Source: DATLYH01 sp035575035 (GTDB taxonomy: Bacteria; Planctomycetota; Planctomycetia; Gemmatales; Gemmataceae). From it: a DNA stretch of 64,000 nucleotides. The stretch covers positions 47,570 through 111,569 of the forward strand of contig DATLYH010000339.1 in NCBI GenBank assembly GCA_035575035.1, in the 5' to 3' direction. Below the pieces are notes generated by a model that did no database searches, had not been told where the DNA came from, and saw only the letters and a program-made list of their open reading frames with translations. This document shows, piece by piece, positions 32,391 to 40,499 of the stretch; position 1 is the stretch's first letter; each line of letters opens with the position of its first letter. A program made the translations under genes and the position numbers.

Positions 32391-34538
32391 TCAGTCCCCG
32401 ACCCGGTGGATTTTCAGGTATTCCTGCCCCAAGGCCTGCTGGAGCCGGGTCGGCCAATCCCACGCCCCGGCCTCGGTTTCATCCTTGACATAGAGGTAGA
32501 TTGGGCGGGGGAAAAAAAGGGCCAGGGCCTGCGGCAGATCGAGGATGCGGCGGACATTGAGGAAGATCGGCCCCTGCCGGTGCGAAGCGGGCAGGTGCCA
32601 CAGGTCGAGTCGGGCAACAGCGGGCTCGAACAGCGCCGCGTACAGCACCACGCCGGCCATCTCCCCCTTGCCCTGCAACCCGAGCGGCACCTTGTCGAGA
32701 TCAGGCACGCCGCGCAGCACGGCCAGGGCCCGGCGCACATCCCAAACGCGCTGGCCGTCCAGTGTCTGACCAATCAGGGGAAAGCGGCGGCGGATATGGG
32801 CGTCAGCAGCGCTACCGGGCTCGGCCCAGCGGGTTGGTCCGATGCCGCGCGGCGCTACCGTTGCGAACGCCCACCGCTTAGACGTCAGCGTCTGGAGGTT
32901 CTGTTGGAACTTCGCCTCGTCAAACTTCGGCAGCTGGCGGACCAGTAGTGCATCCTTGAAGGCCGGGCCCAGTTCCCGTAGCCAGTCCTGCCAGCCGGGT
33001 TCGTCAACGGCCATCAGCACCACCCGGTTCGGCTTCTCGACCTTCGCCGCGGTCAATAGCCACAGCCGCAGCTCGACCCCCTCCTCACTGACGAAGTCGA
33101 AGGCGCGGAGGCGCAGGCCGTCGTGGTGGATATCGGCCGCCGGCCGGACGTTCAGGTCGATCGGTTTCTCTGGCCAGCCGCGGAACACTTGCTCGCGCAA
33201 GGCCCGAAGCCATTCCTGGGCCTGCCCCGGCCACCATTCCCGCACCACCTCCGGCGAGCGCGGCAACTCGGGGCGGGCCGGCCTGATGAACGTCTCGTGA
33301 ATGGTGGCGTTGAGTGCATCGGCCGGCAGACGATCGAAGACCTTCAACTGCTCCGGCGTGAAGCGTGGCCGTTCGCGCTCGGTCTGCTCAGGGGGCTGGC
33401 GGCCGCCGTGCCGAAGCCAGCGGTCCATCCAGCGGAAGGCGCCCAGGCGCAGCTCCGGCGTGTCGCGGTGCGGCCCGGCCGTTTCCAGTAGCACAAACCG
33501 GTCGCCGGCGCTGTAAAGGTCGTAGATCCGCCTCACCTTGTCAGCCAGCCGGCGGTAGCCAGACACCGGGAAGATGTCGTCGGCGTCGCTGTTGCCCAGC
33601 ATCAGCGGCCGCGGGGCGCACAGGGCCGCCACTTGCGCAAAGTCCCAGCGGTAGGTGTTGACTGGGTACATGCAGTCGCAGTGGCCGCTGATGACGCCGG
33701 TGCGATAGCGCTCGGTGCCACCCTCAACCAGGTGGGCCCACAGGTCGGCGATGCCGGCCACCGGAATGATGCACTGCACCCGGTCGTCGGCTGCCGCCAA
33801 CCACCAACTGGTGGCGCCGCCGCCGGACCGGCCGGTGACGCCCAGGCGCTTCGGGTCCACCTCGGGCCGTGTCTGGAGGTAGTCAAGGGCGCGCATGGCG
33901 TTCCAGCATTCGACACCGGCCGGCGTGTAGCCGAGCGTTTGCCACCACCACATTTGGTGCTTGAAGCGGGGATGGGTGCCGTGGTGGATCCCTTCGATCT
34001 CGCCGAGCTGAAGCGTGTCAAGAATCAAGCAGACGTAGCCATGCTCTGCGAACCAGGCGGGGTGGTGCTGGTAGTTGACCTTGCTGCCGTAGGACACCTT
34101 GTCCACGACCGTGTTGGCATGGCCGCAGACGTACAGGACGGCCGGGGCCGGGAAGTTGGCCTTGCGGGGCACGTATAGGTTGGCGGTGACATACAGGCCG
34201 GGCCTTGACTGGAAGTGGAGTTTTTCGACGGTGAAGGTGTCGGCGTCAATCTTGCCGGTGATGACCGGCTTCAGATCGGTGCGCGGCGGCAGGGGCCACA
34301 GACCCATCATGTCGAGGAACTGGCGGCGCAGCTCGGGCCGCCGCTTCTCCCAGTCCGCGCGGGTCTTGATGTCGGCCAGGCAGGCATCGGCGATCTGCTG
34401 GACTTGCTTACGGAAGTACGTCGCGATCAATTGCTCGCCGCGGGCCGTATCGGTTGGCGGGTCGGCAGCGCGGGCGGCCGTGGCCCATCCCAGCAGCATT
34501 AGTAGGATGCCCGGGACGCAAAGCAGGCGGGTCGGCAT
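32391..34538 (-). CDS. Secreted alpha/beta hydrolase, AXE1/dienelactone-hydrolase type
   Basis: 715 aa from ATG 34538 (CCGGAGGCCTCCT precedes it), with a signal peptide (LLCVPGILLMLLGWATAARA). The catalytic domain has LYVTANLYVPRKANFPAPAV and VLYVCGHANT for the oxyanion region, nucleophile Ser in LGVTGRSGGGATSWW, Asp in GNSDADDIFPVSGYRR and His in TAGPHRDTPELR. This triad fits acetyl xylan esterase-like hydrolases. A second region of about 300 residues after about 400 repeats a weaker hydrolase-like pattern (VVLMAVDEPGWQDWLREL). Probably removes acyl groups from polysaccharide outside the cytoplasm. The substrate is inferred. Confidence 0.85.
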   Translation of the reverse strand: MPTRLLCVPGILLMLLGWATAARAADPPTDTARGEQLIATYFRKQVQQIADACLADIKTRADWEKRRPELRRQFLDMMGLWPLPPRTDLKPVITGKIDADTFTVEKLHFQSRPGLYVTANLYVPRKANFPAPAVLYVCGHANTVVDKVSYGSKVNYQHHPAWFAEHGYVCLILDTLQLGEIEGIHHGTHPRFKHQMWWWQTLGYTPAGVECWNAMRALDYLQTRPEVDPKRLGVTGRSGGGATSWWLAAADDRVQCIIPVAGIADLWAHLVEGGTERYRTGVISGHCDCMYPVNTYRWDFAQVAALCAPRPLMLGNSDADDIFPVSGYRRLADKVRRIYDLYSAGDRFVLLETAGPHRDTPELRLGAFRWMDRWLRHGGRQPPEQTERERPRFTPEQLKVFDRLPADALNATIHETFIRPARPELPRSPEVVREWWPGQAQEWLRALREQVFRGWPEKPIDLNVRPAADIHHDGLRLRAFDFVSEEGVELRLWLLTAAKVEKPNRVVLMAVDEPGWQDWLRELGPAFKDALLVRQLPKFDEAKFQQNLQTLTSKRWAFATVAPRGIGPTRWAEPGSAADAHIRRRFPLIGQTLDGQRVWDVRRALAVLRGVPDLDKVPLGLQGKGEMAGVVLYAALFEPAVARLDLWHLPASHRQGPIFLNVRRILDLPQALALFFPRPIYLYVKDETEAGAWDWPTRLQQALGQEYLKIHRVGD

Positions 34539-34835
34539 AGGAGGCCTCCGGAAAAAGACGCGGTTGGAATGGTGTGATGGTATCGCCCAATGGGTGGAGT
34601 GCAAGGGGTGAAAGGAACAAAGGGAAAGAAGAGCAACAGATGCAAGGGACGGTCGGGGCTGGTCCCGGCCACCTGGGGGCGGCTGGCGTTCCGTGACAAG
34701 GTAACAAGGTGACCCGGTGCAGAGAAACTGATCTCCTGTGGGCCACCTGGTCGCCGTGTTACCGTGTCATGGCTGCCGACCCTTTCCGCCGCAAGGGCCG
34801 AGATTCTCCGGTTGGATCAAATCCGCGGGTCTGCT
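34539..34835. other. Intergenic region with purine-rich and inverted repeats
   Basis: A purine-rich low-complexity tract at about 34606-34665 (GTGAAAGGAACAAAGGGAAA) resembles the insertion in the membrane gene at 7300. An imperfect inverted repeat (ACAAGGTAACAAGGTGACCC against CCTGGTCGCCGTGTTACCGT) spans about 34697-34768. I see no gene. Confidence 0.4.
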
Positions 34836-35543
34836 TCACGGCGGGGGCGGCTGCGTGAAATCGACGCTGACGTTCTGCCCGGCCTGGATGGGCACCTTGC
34901 GCGTCTGGCTGACCTCCTTGCCGTTCTCCGTCCAGCGGGCGGTGATCTCGTAGCTGTATCTCTGGCCGGGCGTCAGCGGCGGCGAGATGTACTGGCGGGC
35001 CGTTCCCCGCTGAGTGGTCTTGACGCCGTCGATCCAGACCTCGGCATCGGCCTCGGGCACGCGCACGTTGAGCAGCACGGTGTTCGGGGCCGGCGTCGGC
35101 GCGGTGGACACCGACGAGGTAGCGGCCGGCGGTGGGAGCGCCGGCGGACGATAGGTCGAGGCACCGAGCGGGTAGAACGACTGGTAGGTGCTGGTCAACA
35201 GGTAAGTGTAAGGCAGCGGGTTGTAACCGTAGGTGGTGGCGGGACTGATACCGTATTGATACGTCGGTCCCGGCGGCAGGTAGGAGGGGTAAGGGGTGTA
35301 GGTCCCATAGAGCCAGGCGTTGTAGGCTTGCGGGAAGTAGTAGTAATAGTAGCGGTTATAGTGGGGGTGATAGGGCTGGTACGGGAAGGTTATGGCGGTG
35401 GGGGCACGAGAGGAGGAGCCGAGCTGAACGCCGACGCCGCTGGCGCCCGGGCGGACGGGCGGTGCCGCCTCCGCAGGGGACGGCGCCAGCAGAAGGCCGG
35501 CTGCCCCCAGAACCCCAGCCGTCAAGAGCCAATGCCTGGACAT
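34836..35543 (-). CDS. TIGR03000-domain protein, Tyr/Pro-rich, exported
   Basis: 235 aa with a signal peptide (LLTAGVLGAAGLLLAPSPAEA). The middle is extremely rich in Tyr and Pro (YQPYHPHYNRYYYYYFPQAY). The C-terminal domain reads VLLNVRVPEADAEVWIDGVK, then PPLTPGQRYSYEITARWTEN and GKEVSQTRKVPIQAGQNVSV, the planctomycete-specific TIGR03000 domain, a small Ig-like fold. Likely an envelope or cell-surface component; the function is unknown. Confidence 0.9.
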   Translation of the reverse strand: MSRHWLLTAGVLGAAGLLLAPSPAEAAPPVRPGASGVGVQLGSSSRAPTAITFPYQPYHPHYNRYYYYYFPQAYNAWLYGTYTPYPSYLPPGPTYQYGISPATTYGYNPLPYTYLLTSTYQSFYPLGASTYRPPALPPPAATSSVSTAPTPAPNTVLLNVRVPEADAEVWIDGVKTTQRGTARQYISPPLTPGQRYSYEITARWTENGKEVSQTRKVPIQAGQNVSVDFTQPPPP

Positions 35544-35823
35544 CGTAGGATTCTCCTTTTCGGGTAAGTGCCGTACCGCAGCGGCGACGACCGCCTCACG
35601 ACAGGCACTTCTATATCAATCATATTAGCGCCAGGGTGCGGCTGTTGGGAACCTCTCTCAGGGTCCGGGGCATGAGCGACCCACTTCTAAACACAACAGC
35701 AGCCGGTGCTAGAGGTCTCCCCGATGCGGCCGCTCTTCGAACTGTACGAACTCGACGAGAACAACGACCGAGCACACCTCCATCATCGGGTCCCTGCAAG
35801 GACGGAACGGCACTCCAGGCTAC
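35544..35823. other. Intergenic region with no recognised gene
   Basis: About 280 bp between two minus-strand genes. A short frame at 35724-35897 begins MRPLFELYELDENNDRAHLH on the plus strand, but it lacks a clear ribosome-binding site and runs antisense into the next gene, so I do not call it. CAATCATATTAGC near 35620 is the only AT-rich stretch and could carry promoter elements. Confidence 0.3.
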
Positions 35824-36843
35824 TCACTCATCCTTCGGCGGCACGAAATCTGCCAGGAACAGCTGGGGCGGGCCGTTACGGGAGGAGGTCCACATGACCT
35901 TCTTGCCATCGGAGCTGAAGGCCGGCAGCACATCGGCCGTGGCGGCGTAGGTCAAGCGCACCTTCTTGCCCGTCTCGATGTCCATCCAGTACAGGTCGTA
36001 GTTCGGCCGGGCCGCCGGGTTGCTGTGGTCCGCCGCCGTGTAGATGATATGCCTGCCGTCCGGGTACCAGTACGGCGCCCAGTGTACCCAGTTCAGGTCA
36101 TCGGTCAGGGCCCGCTCGCCGGTGCCGTCGGCGTTGATCATATAAAGTTGCAAGTGGTCCTTCTTCCGGCGGTCGCTGCGGAAGATGACGCGCTTGCCGT
36201 CGGGCGAGAAGAATGGCCCGCCGTTGTAACAGCCCGGCGCCCTTGTTAGCTGACGCACGTTCGTGCCGTCGGCGTCCATGATGTACAGCTCCAGATTGCC
36301 GTCGCGGTTGGAACAAAAGACGATCTGCTTGCCGTCCGGGGAATAGCTCCCTTCGGCGTCATAGCCTGGGGCGTCGGTCAGCCGCCTCAGGCCGGTGCCG
36401 TCTGGGTTGGCTTCGAAAATGTCCATGTGCGGGTCAAAATCCCAGACGTAGCGGCGCCGCTTGCCTTGTTTGCGTTCCTCCTCGCGCAGCCGATATTCCT
36501 CGGCGTAGTGCTTCCGGGCATCGGGGTCGAGATGGCTGCTGGCAAAGATGATCTTCTTGCCGTCGGGGCGGAAGTAGGCACAGGTCGTCTTGCCGATGCC
36601 CGGGCTGACCCGGCGATACTTCCCCGTCGCCAGGTCCATGACGAAGATCTGGTAGAAGGGGTTGCCGGTGTCTTTCTCTTCGGCCTGGAAGATGATCTGC
36701 TTGCCGTCGGGCGAGAAGTAACCCTCGCCGGCCCGGACAAAGTCACTGGTCAGCTGGCGGATGTTACGCAGGTGAACGGCCTCCTGCTTCTGCCAGTCGG
36801 CGGGGTCGGCCCCGAGGGCCAGGCACGCCAGTAGCGCGAACAT
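35824..36843 (-). CDS. TolB-like beta-propeller (PD40/WD40-like) protein
   Basis: 339 aa from ATG 36843, preceded by AAAGGAG. The signal peptide is short (MFALLACLALGADP). At least five PD40 repeats are visible, including YFSPDGKQIIFQAEEKDTGN, YFRPDGKKIIFASSH, YSPDGKQIVFCSNRDGNLEL and FFSPDGKRVIFRSDRRKK. This is the WD40-like propeller of TolB and related periplasmic proteins. No Tol-Pal genes are adjacent. It may read or bind peptides or other envelope ligands, but an exact role cannot be assigned. Confidence 0.88.
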   Translation of the reverse strand: MFALLACLALGADPADWQKQEAVHLRNIRQLTSDFVRAGEGYFSPDGKQIIFQAEEKDTGNPFYQIFVMDLATGKYRRVSPGIGKTTCAYFRPDGKKIIFASSHLDPDARKHYAEEYRLREEERKQGKRRRYVWDFDPHMDIFEANPDGTGLRRLTDAPGYDAEGSYSPDGKQIVFCSNRDGNLELYIMDADGTNVRQLTRAPGCYNGGPFFSPDGKRVIFRSDRRKKDHLQLYMINADGTGERALTDDLNWVHWAPYWYPDGRHIIYTAADHSNPAARPNYDLYWMDIETGKKVRLTYAATADVLPAFSSDGKKVMWTSSRNGPPQLFLADFVPPKDE

Positions 36844-36965
36844 CGGCGGCTCCTTTGCGGTCGATACCTTGATTGCCGCGGGCGATCGGTACACCATTAT
36901 AGAGAAGAACCTGCCGCTTGCGGCTTAGTGCCCCCGTACACCGAGCGATTCCCAGATGTCCCCTC

Positions 36966-37628
36966 ATGGAGATGAATGACAATCCCCTCCAGCCCTTGGT
37001 GGACCTGCTGCCGCCGGGCGAAGCGCGTGATTTTCTGAGCGGTCCCGGCGGCTGGGTCGTGCTCGGAGCAGCGGCGCTGGTCGTGCTATTGGCGCTGGGG
37101 GCCGTGCTGGGGAGGCTGGCGCGGCTGCTGCTCGGCCGGCGGTCTGCGCCGCCGCCCGACCCGGACCGCGCCCTGGAAGAGGACCTTGCCGAGTACCCAC
37201 TCCCCGGCCCACTCGGTCCCCGCCGGCTGACGGTTGAAGGCGTCCCGGTGCGTGTCCGGCTGGTCGTGGTGGCGCCGATGGGACGGGAGAATTACATCGA
37301 CAGCAACGCCCTTGAGCTACTGCTCGACCAGGTGGTTCACGGCCTGGCGGACGTGCTGCGGTATGATCGGCCGCGGATCCGGCTCTGGCCGCCGCAGCTG
37401 AGCAGCCAGGGGTTCGCCCTCAAGTTCCATCGCCTGACGCGCCGACCGGAGCCGGACGGCCGGCCGTCCCACTGGGTGCTGCTCGCCGGACAGACGCCGG
37501 CCCGCCCACGGCCGCTGCTGCTGGGGCTGGCTGTCTGGGCAAACGAGGCCAACTACATCGGCCGGCTGACGCTGGAGCCGGTCCGTTGGGCCGACCTGCT
37601 CCGTGTCGTGCGGACTACCGAAACCTGA
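36966..37628 (+). CDS. Membrane-anchored protein of unknown function
   Basis: 220 aa from ATG 36966 (ATG 36972 is also possible). After a short N-terminus, GWVVLGAAALVVLLALGAVL forms one transmembrane helix at about residues 30-50, then a basic RRS-rich stretch. The soluble C-terminal domain of about 160 residues contains RRLTVEGVPVRVRLVVVAPM, ALELLLDQVVHGLADVL and WVLLAGQTPARPRPLLLGLA. I do not recognise the family; its style suggests a planctomycete-restricted conserved hypothetical. The HNH gene starts 7 bp after it, so the two probably form an operon. Confidence 0.7.
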   Translation: MEMNDNPLQPLVDLLPPGEARDFLSGPGGWVVLGAAALVVLLALGAVLGRLARLLLGRRSAPPPDPDRALEEDLAEYPLPGPLGPRRLTVEGVPVRVRLVVVAPMGRENYIDSNALELLLDQVVHGLADVLRYDRPRIRLWPPQLSSQGFALKFHRLTRRPEPDGRPSHWVLLAGQTPARPRPLLLGLAVWANEANYIGRLTLEPVRWADLLRVVRTTET

Positions 37629-37634
37629 GCGACC

Positions 37635-37928
37635 ATGACCGAGACCATTCCGTGTGCCCTGTGCGGCCGGCCGTTCGCACCGCGGCAGCTGACCCGCCAT
37701 CACTGCTTGCCGCGCCAGGAAGGCGGCACATCCGACCACGTCGAGCTGATCTGCGCCCAGTGTCACGGCATGGTCCACGCCACCTACACCAACGAGACGC
37801 TGGCCGCCCGCTATTCGACCATCGACCGACTGCGGAAGGCCCCCGAGCTGCAACCGTTCCTGCGCTGGGTGCGCAAGCAGCCGCCGAGCCGCCGCAAGAC
37901 GAACCGCCCGCGACGCCGCAAGCTCTGA
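37635..37928 (+). CDS. Small HNH-endonuclease-like zinc protein
   Basis: 97 aa. CALCGRPFAPRQLTRHHCLP is followed by EGGTSDHVELICAQCHGMVH, giving two CxxC pairs around the HH and N/D positions of the HNH beta-beta-alpha-metal fold. The C-terminus is a long basic tail (RRKTNRPRRRKL) suited to nucleic-acid binding. Such small HNH proteins occur widely as uncharacterised nucleases. It follows the membrane protein gene by 7 bp. No restriction-modification genes are nearby. Confidence 0.8.
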   Translation: MTETIPCALCGRPFAPRQLTRHHCLPRQEGGTSDHVELICAQCHGMVHATYTNETLAARYSTIDRLRKAPELQPFLRWVRKQPPSRRKTNRPRRRKL

Positions 37929-38003
37929 CAGGCACGTGGTCGGATGATTCAAATCACTGCTCCGGAAGCGAGTTGTCACAGCTCCAGGATCGCTCACAAG
38001 GCA

Positions 38004-38250
38004 TCAATCTACTTCCTGCATCCGGGCTGCGGAGAGATCCCCGAGTTGGCTGACTGGGCGGCTCGTGTCGATCACGCGGATCTGTTCACAGAGTGCGACC
38101 GAGTCGTGCGTCAGGCCGCCCTCTCCCGCGGGAACCAGGACGTGGCTGGGCAGCAGCTTCTGGCGAATGCGGGTCGTGAAAGGGACGATGATCGTGTGCA
38201 GGCTGTGAGGGTTGGCGCGGTCGATTTGGACAATAGACGCGCTACCCAAT
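38004..38250 (-). pseudogene. MazF/PemK-type toxin, 5'-truncated
   Basis: Reading leftward from about 38250, the frame gives ASIVQIDRANPHSLHTIIVP, then FTTRIRQKLLPSHVLVPAGE and GGLTHDSVALCEQIRVIDTS, unmistakably the core and C-terminal part of a MazF endoribonuclease. The N-terminal start (the GxxRP segment) is missing; upstream of about 38250 the frame runs into DNA carrying a transposase remnant on the other strand. It also stops at MQEVD, slightly short of the usual tail. No mazE is present. The toxin is therefore dead, with its 5' end lost, probably through insertion. Confidence 0.75.
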
Positions 38251-38270
38251 CCAGAATTCGGCATAAACTG

Positions 38271-38444
38271 AAAGGCCCACTGACGGGGCGGCAGCGGTGG
38301 TTGGGGCGGAAGCGGACCGCAGCGGAACACGGGATCGGCAAGATGAAGATGTGGCGGATCGCAGCGGACACGTATCGGGATCCGCGGCGGCACATCCTGA
38401 TCCTGAAGAATGTGGCCGGCTTGCATAACCGCATGTACGCCTGA
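38271..38444 (+). pseudogene. Transposase C-terminal remnant (DDE_Tnp_4/IS5-like)
   Basis: The last about 55 codons of a frame ending at 38444 read RKRTAAEHGIGKMKMWRIAA, then DTYRDPRRHILILKNVAGLH. This matches the C-terminal E-containing block of IS5-superfamily DDE transposases (E-H-x-IG-x-x-K). Nothing upstream encodes the rest. It directly abuts the broken mazF on the opposite strand, so its arrival probably truncated that gene. Confidence 0.65.
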
Positions 38445-38645
38445 AGCTGGGGTGACGCACGATCAGGGGATACCCTGTTTCCAGCCAGCCCTTATTGGGC
38501 AGCGCGTCTTTTGTGTTCCTTGAGCCAGGCACGAAGTTCATACAGTGACACTGGCAGCGCCTTGCAGATACGCGGCGGCATCGGCCGGACCATACAGAAA
38601 AGGTCCCACGTAACCGTTCACCCCAGATCTGGGGTTTCCCGGCCC
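38445..38645. other. Spacer between transposase remnant and IS element
   Basis: No complete gene. A perfect 16-bp palindrome ACCCCAGATCTGGGGT lies at 38620-38635, just outside the IS end. A short minus-strand frame (MPPRICKALPVSLYELRAWL) may be another gene fragment, but I cannot place it. Confidence 0.35.
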
Positions 38646-40131
38646 CTGCACTTTCCCAAAAAACCTAACATTAGGTGACCAATTTGAGCAGGCTGCGACA
38701 GAGGGTTCGTCATCTCCGCGACAAGGGCTGACGACGGCCAACGCTCTGAATTTCGGTTTGCACGCAGAGACGCCGTAAGGCGTTCCGACGATCCGCATGC
38801 GAGGGACGACGCTCCGGGGCGTCCCAAGGGCTCTCACTCCGGTCGCACAACTGCCGCTGCGACTGGGTCCAAGCCCACAGCTCAATCAGGGTGTGCAACC
38901 AGAGGTTCAGGTGATACACCGCCACGTTGGCCCAGTAATACCGCACCTGCTGCTGACCGGCCCCATGCACTTCCTTCACGTCGTGGAAGTCCTGCTCCAG
39001 CGCCGCCCGGTCCGCGACCGCTTCCAGGATCTGCGCCACGGTCGCTTGCGGGTCGGTGCAGAAGAACGCCACCCAGCCATCATCCTCGCGCACCAGCACT
39101 ACCCGAATCAGCCCGCCGGCCGGCCGGTAGGTCGCCAGGAACGTCTTGAACGTCTTGGTTACCCGCTCCCGGTACAACAGCAACTCCTCGGTCTGCCCGC
39201 CGCGGCGGTGTCCCGCCCGCTTGGCCAGGCTGATCCGTTCCTGGCCGTAGGTCGGCTTCGGGCCGCGCTTCTTGGGTGTTCCGCGGCGGGGCGGCTTAGG
39301 CACGCTCCACAACTTAGCATCCTTGCGCAGCCGGCTGACTACTACCACCTTCGCCTGCCGCGCCGCCTTCCGGAAAGGGCGCTGGGCGTAGGCGCCGTCG
39401 GCCACGACCCACAGCGTTTGCCCCAGGTAACGCAGCCAGTCGGCGACCCAGGTGACCAGGCGGGCGGCCAACTCCAACTTGGTCTGGAAGGTCAGGCCGT
39501 AGCACCGCTGCAACAGCGCGCTTTGCTTCTGCCGGACATACAGGCCGGCACGCAGCGGCAGGCCCAGGGCTCCCCAACGCGGGTGGCGTACGATCCAGGC
39601 GATGGTGACCCAGATGTGACCATAGAGGAACGTGGCGCCGGCGGGCCCCGGGCGGGGGTGGTGAGGGATGCCAGCGCCTTCGATCTTGGGCCCGGCCCGC
39701 TGGGTGGGGGTGTCGTCGAGGCCGAACAACAGGCGCTCGCCGGGGACGATCACGGTGACGGCCAGGCGGAGCCAGCGGGAGGCGAGGTATTCGGTCTTGC
39801 GTCCGCGGCTGCCGCGGAAGTAGTAATAGTGACGGAAGTCGTCGCCGAGCCCCGCGGCCCGCAACCAGGGGGCGACGGTGCGTCGGCCGTGGGCAAAGAG
39901 CACGCCGCGGAGCAGGGGCAGCAGTCGCCAGGCAAGCCGTTGGTGCAGGGGCTCGCTGAGCAGAGTGATCCAGCAGACGAGTGCGGTCGGCAGTGGCCAT
40001 TCGAGCATCCTTGGCTCTCCTGTTTACGACAGCTTGTTGTCAGCAAAGCCATCGTGGCAGGGGAGCCATTCTGCGCCAACCTGTCTCAAGCGATCTCTAA
40101 ACTACTCCTGAGGTTTTTTGGGAAAGTGCAG
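38646..40131 (-). mobile_element. IS701/IS4-like insertion sequence, complete
   Basis: A 1486-bp element bounded by perfect 21-bp terminal inverted repeats at 38646-38666 (CTGCACTTTCCCAAAAAACC and one more base) and 40111-40131. It contains one DDE transposase gene. No target duplication is evident: the outer flanks are GGCCC on the left and ACGAA on the right. Its right end sits directly against the 5'-truncated IS5-type pseudogene at 40132, so it inserted into or recombined with older IS DNA. Confidence 0.9.
38710..40008 (-). CDS. DDE transposase, IS701/IS4-like
   Basis: 432 aa. RNase H-fold acids are visible: first Asp in LLFGLDDTPTQR, second in LWVVADGAYAQRPFRKAA, and Glu in DRAALEQDFHDVKEVHGAGQ, followed by RYYWANVAVYHLNLWLHTLI. 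This arrangement matches IS701-type (DDE_5-like) transposases. The frame is uninterrupted and reaches from 44 bp inside one terminal repeat to 103 bp from the other, so the element could be mobile. The C-terminal Arg/Ser-rich tail is probably dispensable. Confidence 0.9.
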   Translation of the reverse strand: MLEWPLPTALVCWITLLSEPLHQRLAWRLLPLLRGVLFAHGRRTVAPWLRAAGLGDDFRHYYYFRGSRGRKTEYLASRWLRLAVTVIVPGERLLFGLDDTPTQRAGPKIEGAGIPHHPRPGPAGATFLYGHIWVTIAWIVRHPRWGALGLPLRAGLYVRQKQSALLQRCYGLTFQTKLELAARLVTWVADWLRYLGQTLWVVADGAYAQRPFRKAARQAKVVVVSRLRKDAKLWSVPKPPRRGTPKKRGPKPTYGQERISLAKRAGHRRGGQTEELLLYRERVTKTFKTFLATYRPAGGLIRVVLVREDDGWVAFFCTDPQATVAQILEAVADRAALEQDFHDVKEVHGAGQQQVRYYWANVAVYHLNLWLHTLIELWAWTQSQRQLCDRSESPWDAPERRPSHADRRNALRRLCVQTEIQSVGRRQPLSRR

Positions 40132-40499
40132 ACGAACAAACGACGCTGGCTATCGTGTTGATACCCGGACAGCACCATGACGCCACGGTCGTGAACGAAG
40201 TTCTCGCTGCTGTACCCGAAGGTTGTCCTGTGGAAGCGGCGGTGATGGACAAAGCCTCTGACAGTGACGAAATCCGTGCTGCCCTCCGAGAATAACCGAT
40301 CAGACCGGTGATTCCGCCGCGGAGCAATCGCGTCAAGCAAGGACGGCACGACACGACACTCTATCGACAACGGAACGGCCTCGAGCGTCTCATGGGAAAG
40401 CTCAAGCAGTGGCGCGCCATTGCGACTTGGTACGACCAACTGGCCTGTATCTTCTTGGCCGCGATTCACTTGGTCGCCGCCCTTATTATGGCCCGCTGA
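40132..40499 (+). pseudogene. IS5-family (IS427-like) transposase, 5'-truncated and with an internal stop
   Basis: From about 40138 the frame reads TLAIVLIPGQHHDATVVNEV, then AAVMDKASDSDEIRAALRE, a TAA stop, and PIRPVIPPRSNRVKQGRHDT, RNGLERLMGKLKQWRAIATW and FLAAIHLVAALIMAR. This is the C-terminal half of an IS427-type DDE transposase with Asp in MDKASDSD and Glu in RNGLERLMGK. The left half is missing at the IS701-like element boundary. The stop falls where relatives have Gln (likely CAA to TAA). Its 3' end overlaps the last codons of the DUF1552 gene by 14 bp. Confidence 0.85.

Noticed and set aside
38620..38635. Palindrome ACCCCAGATCTGGGGT as an operator or IS end
   Set aside because: It lies 10 bp outside the IS repeat, has no partner copy at the other side and no adjacent regulator; function cannot be supported.
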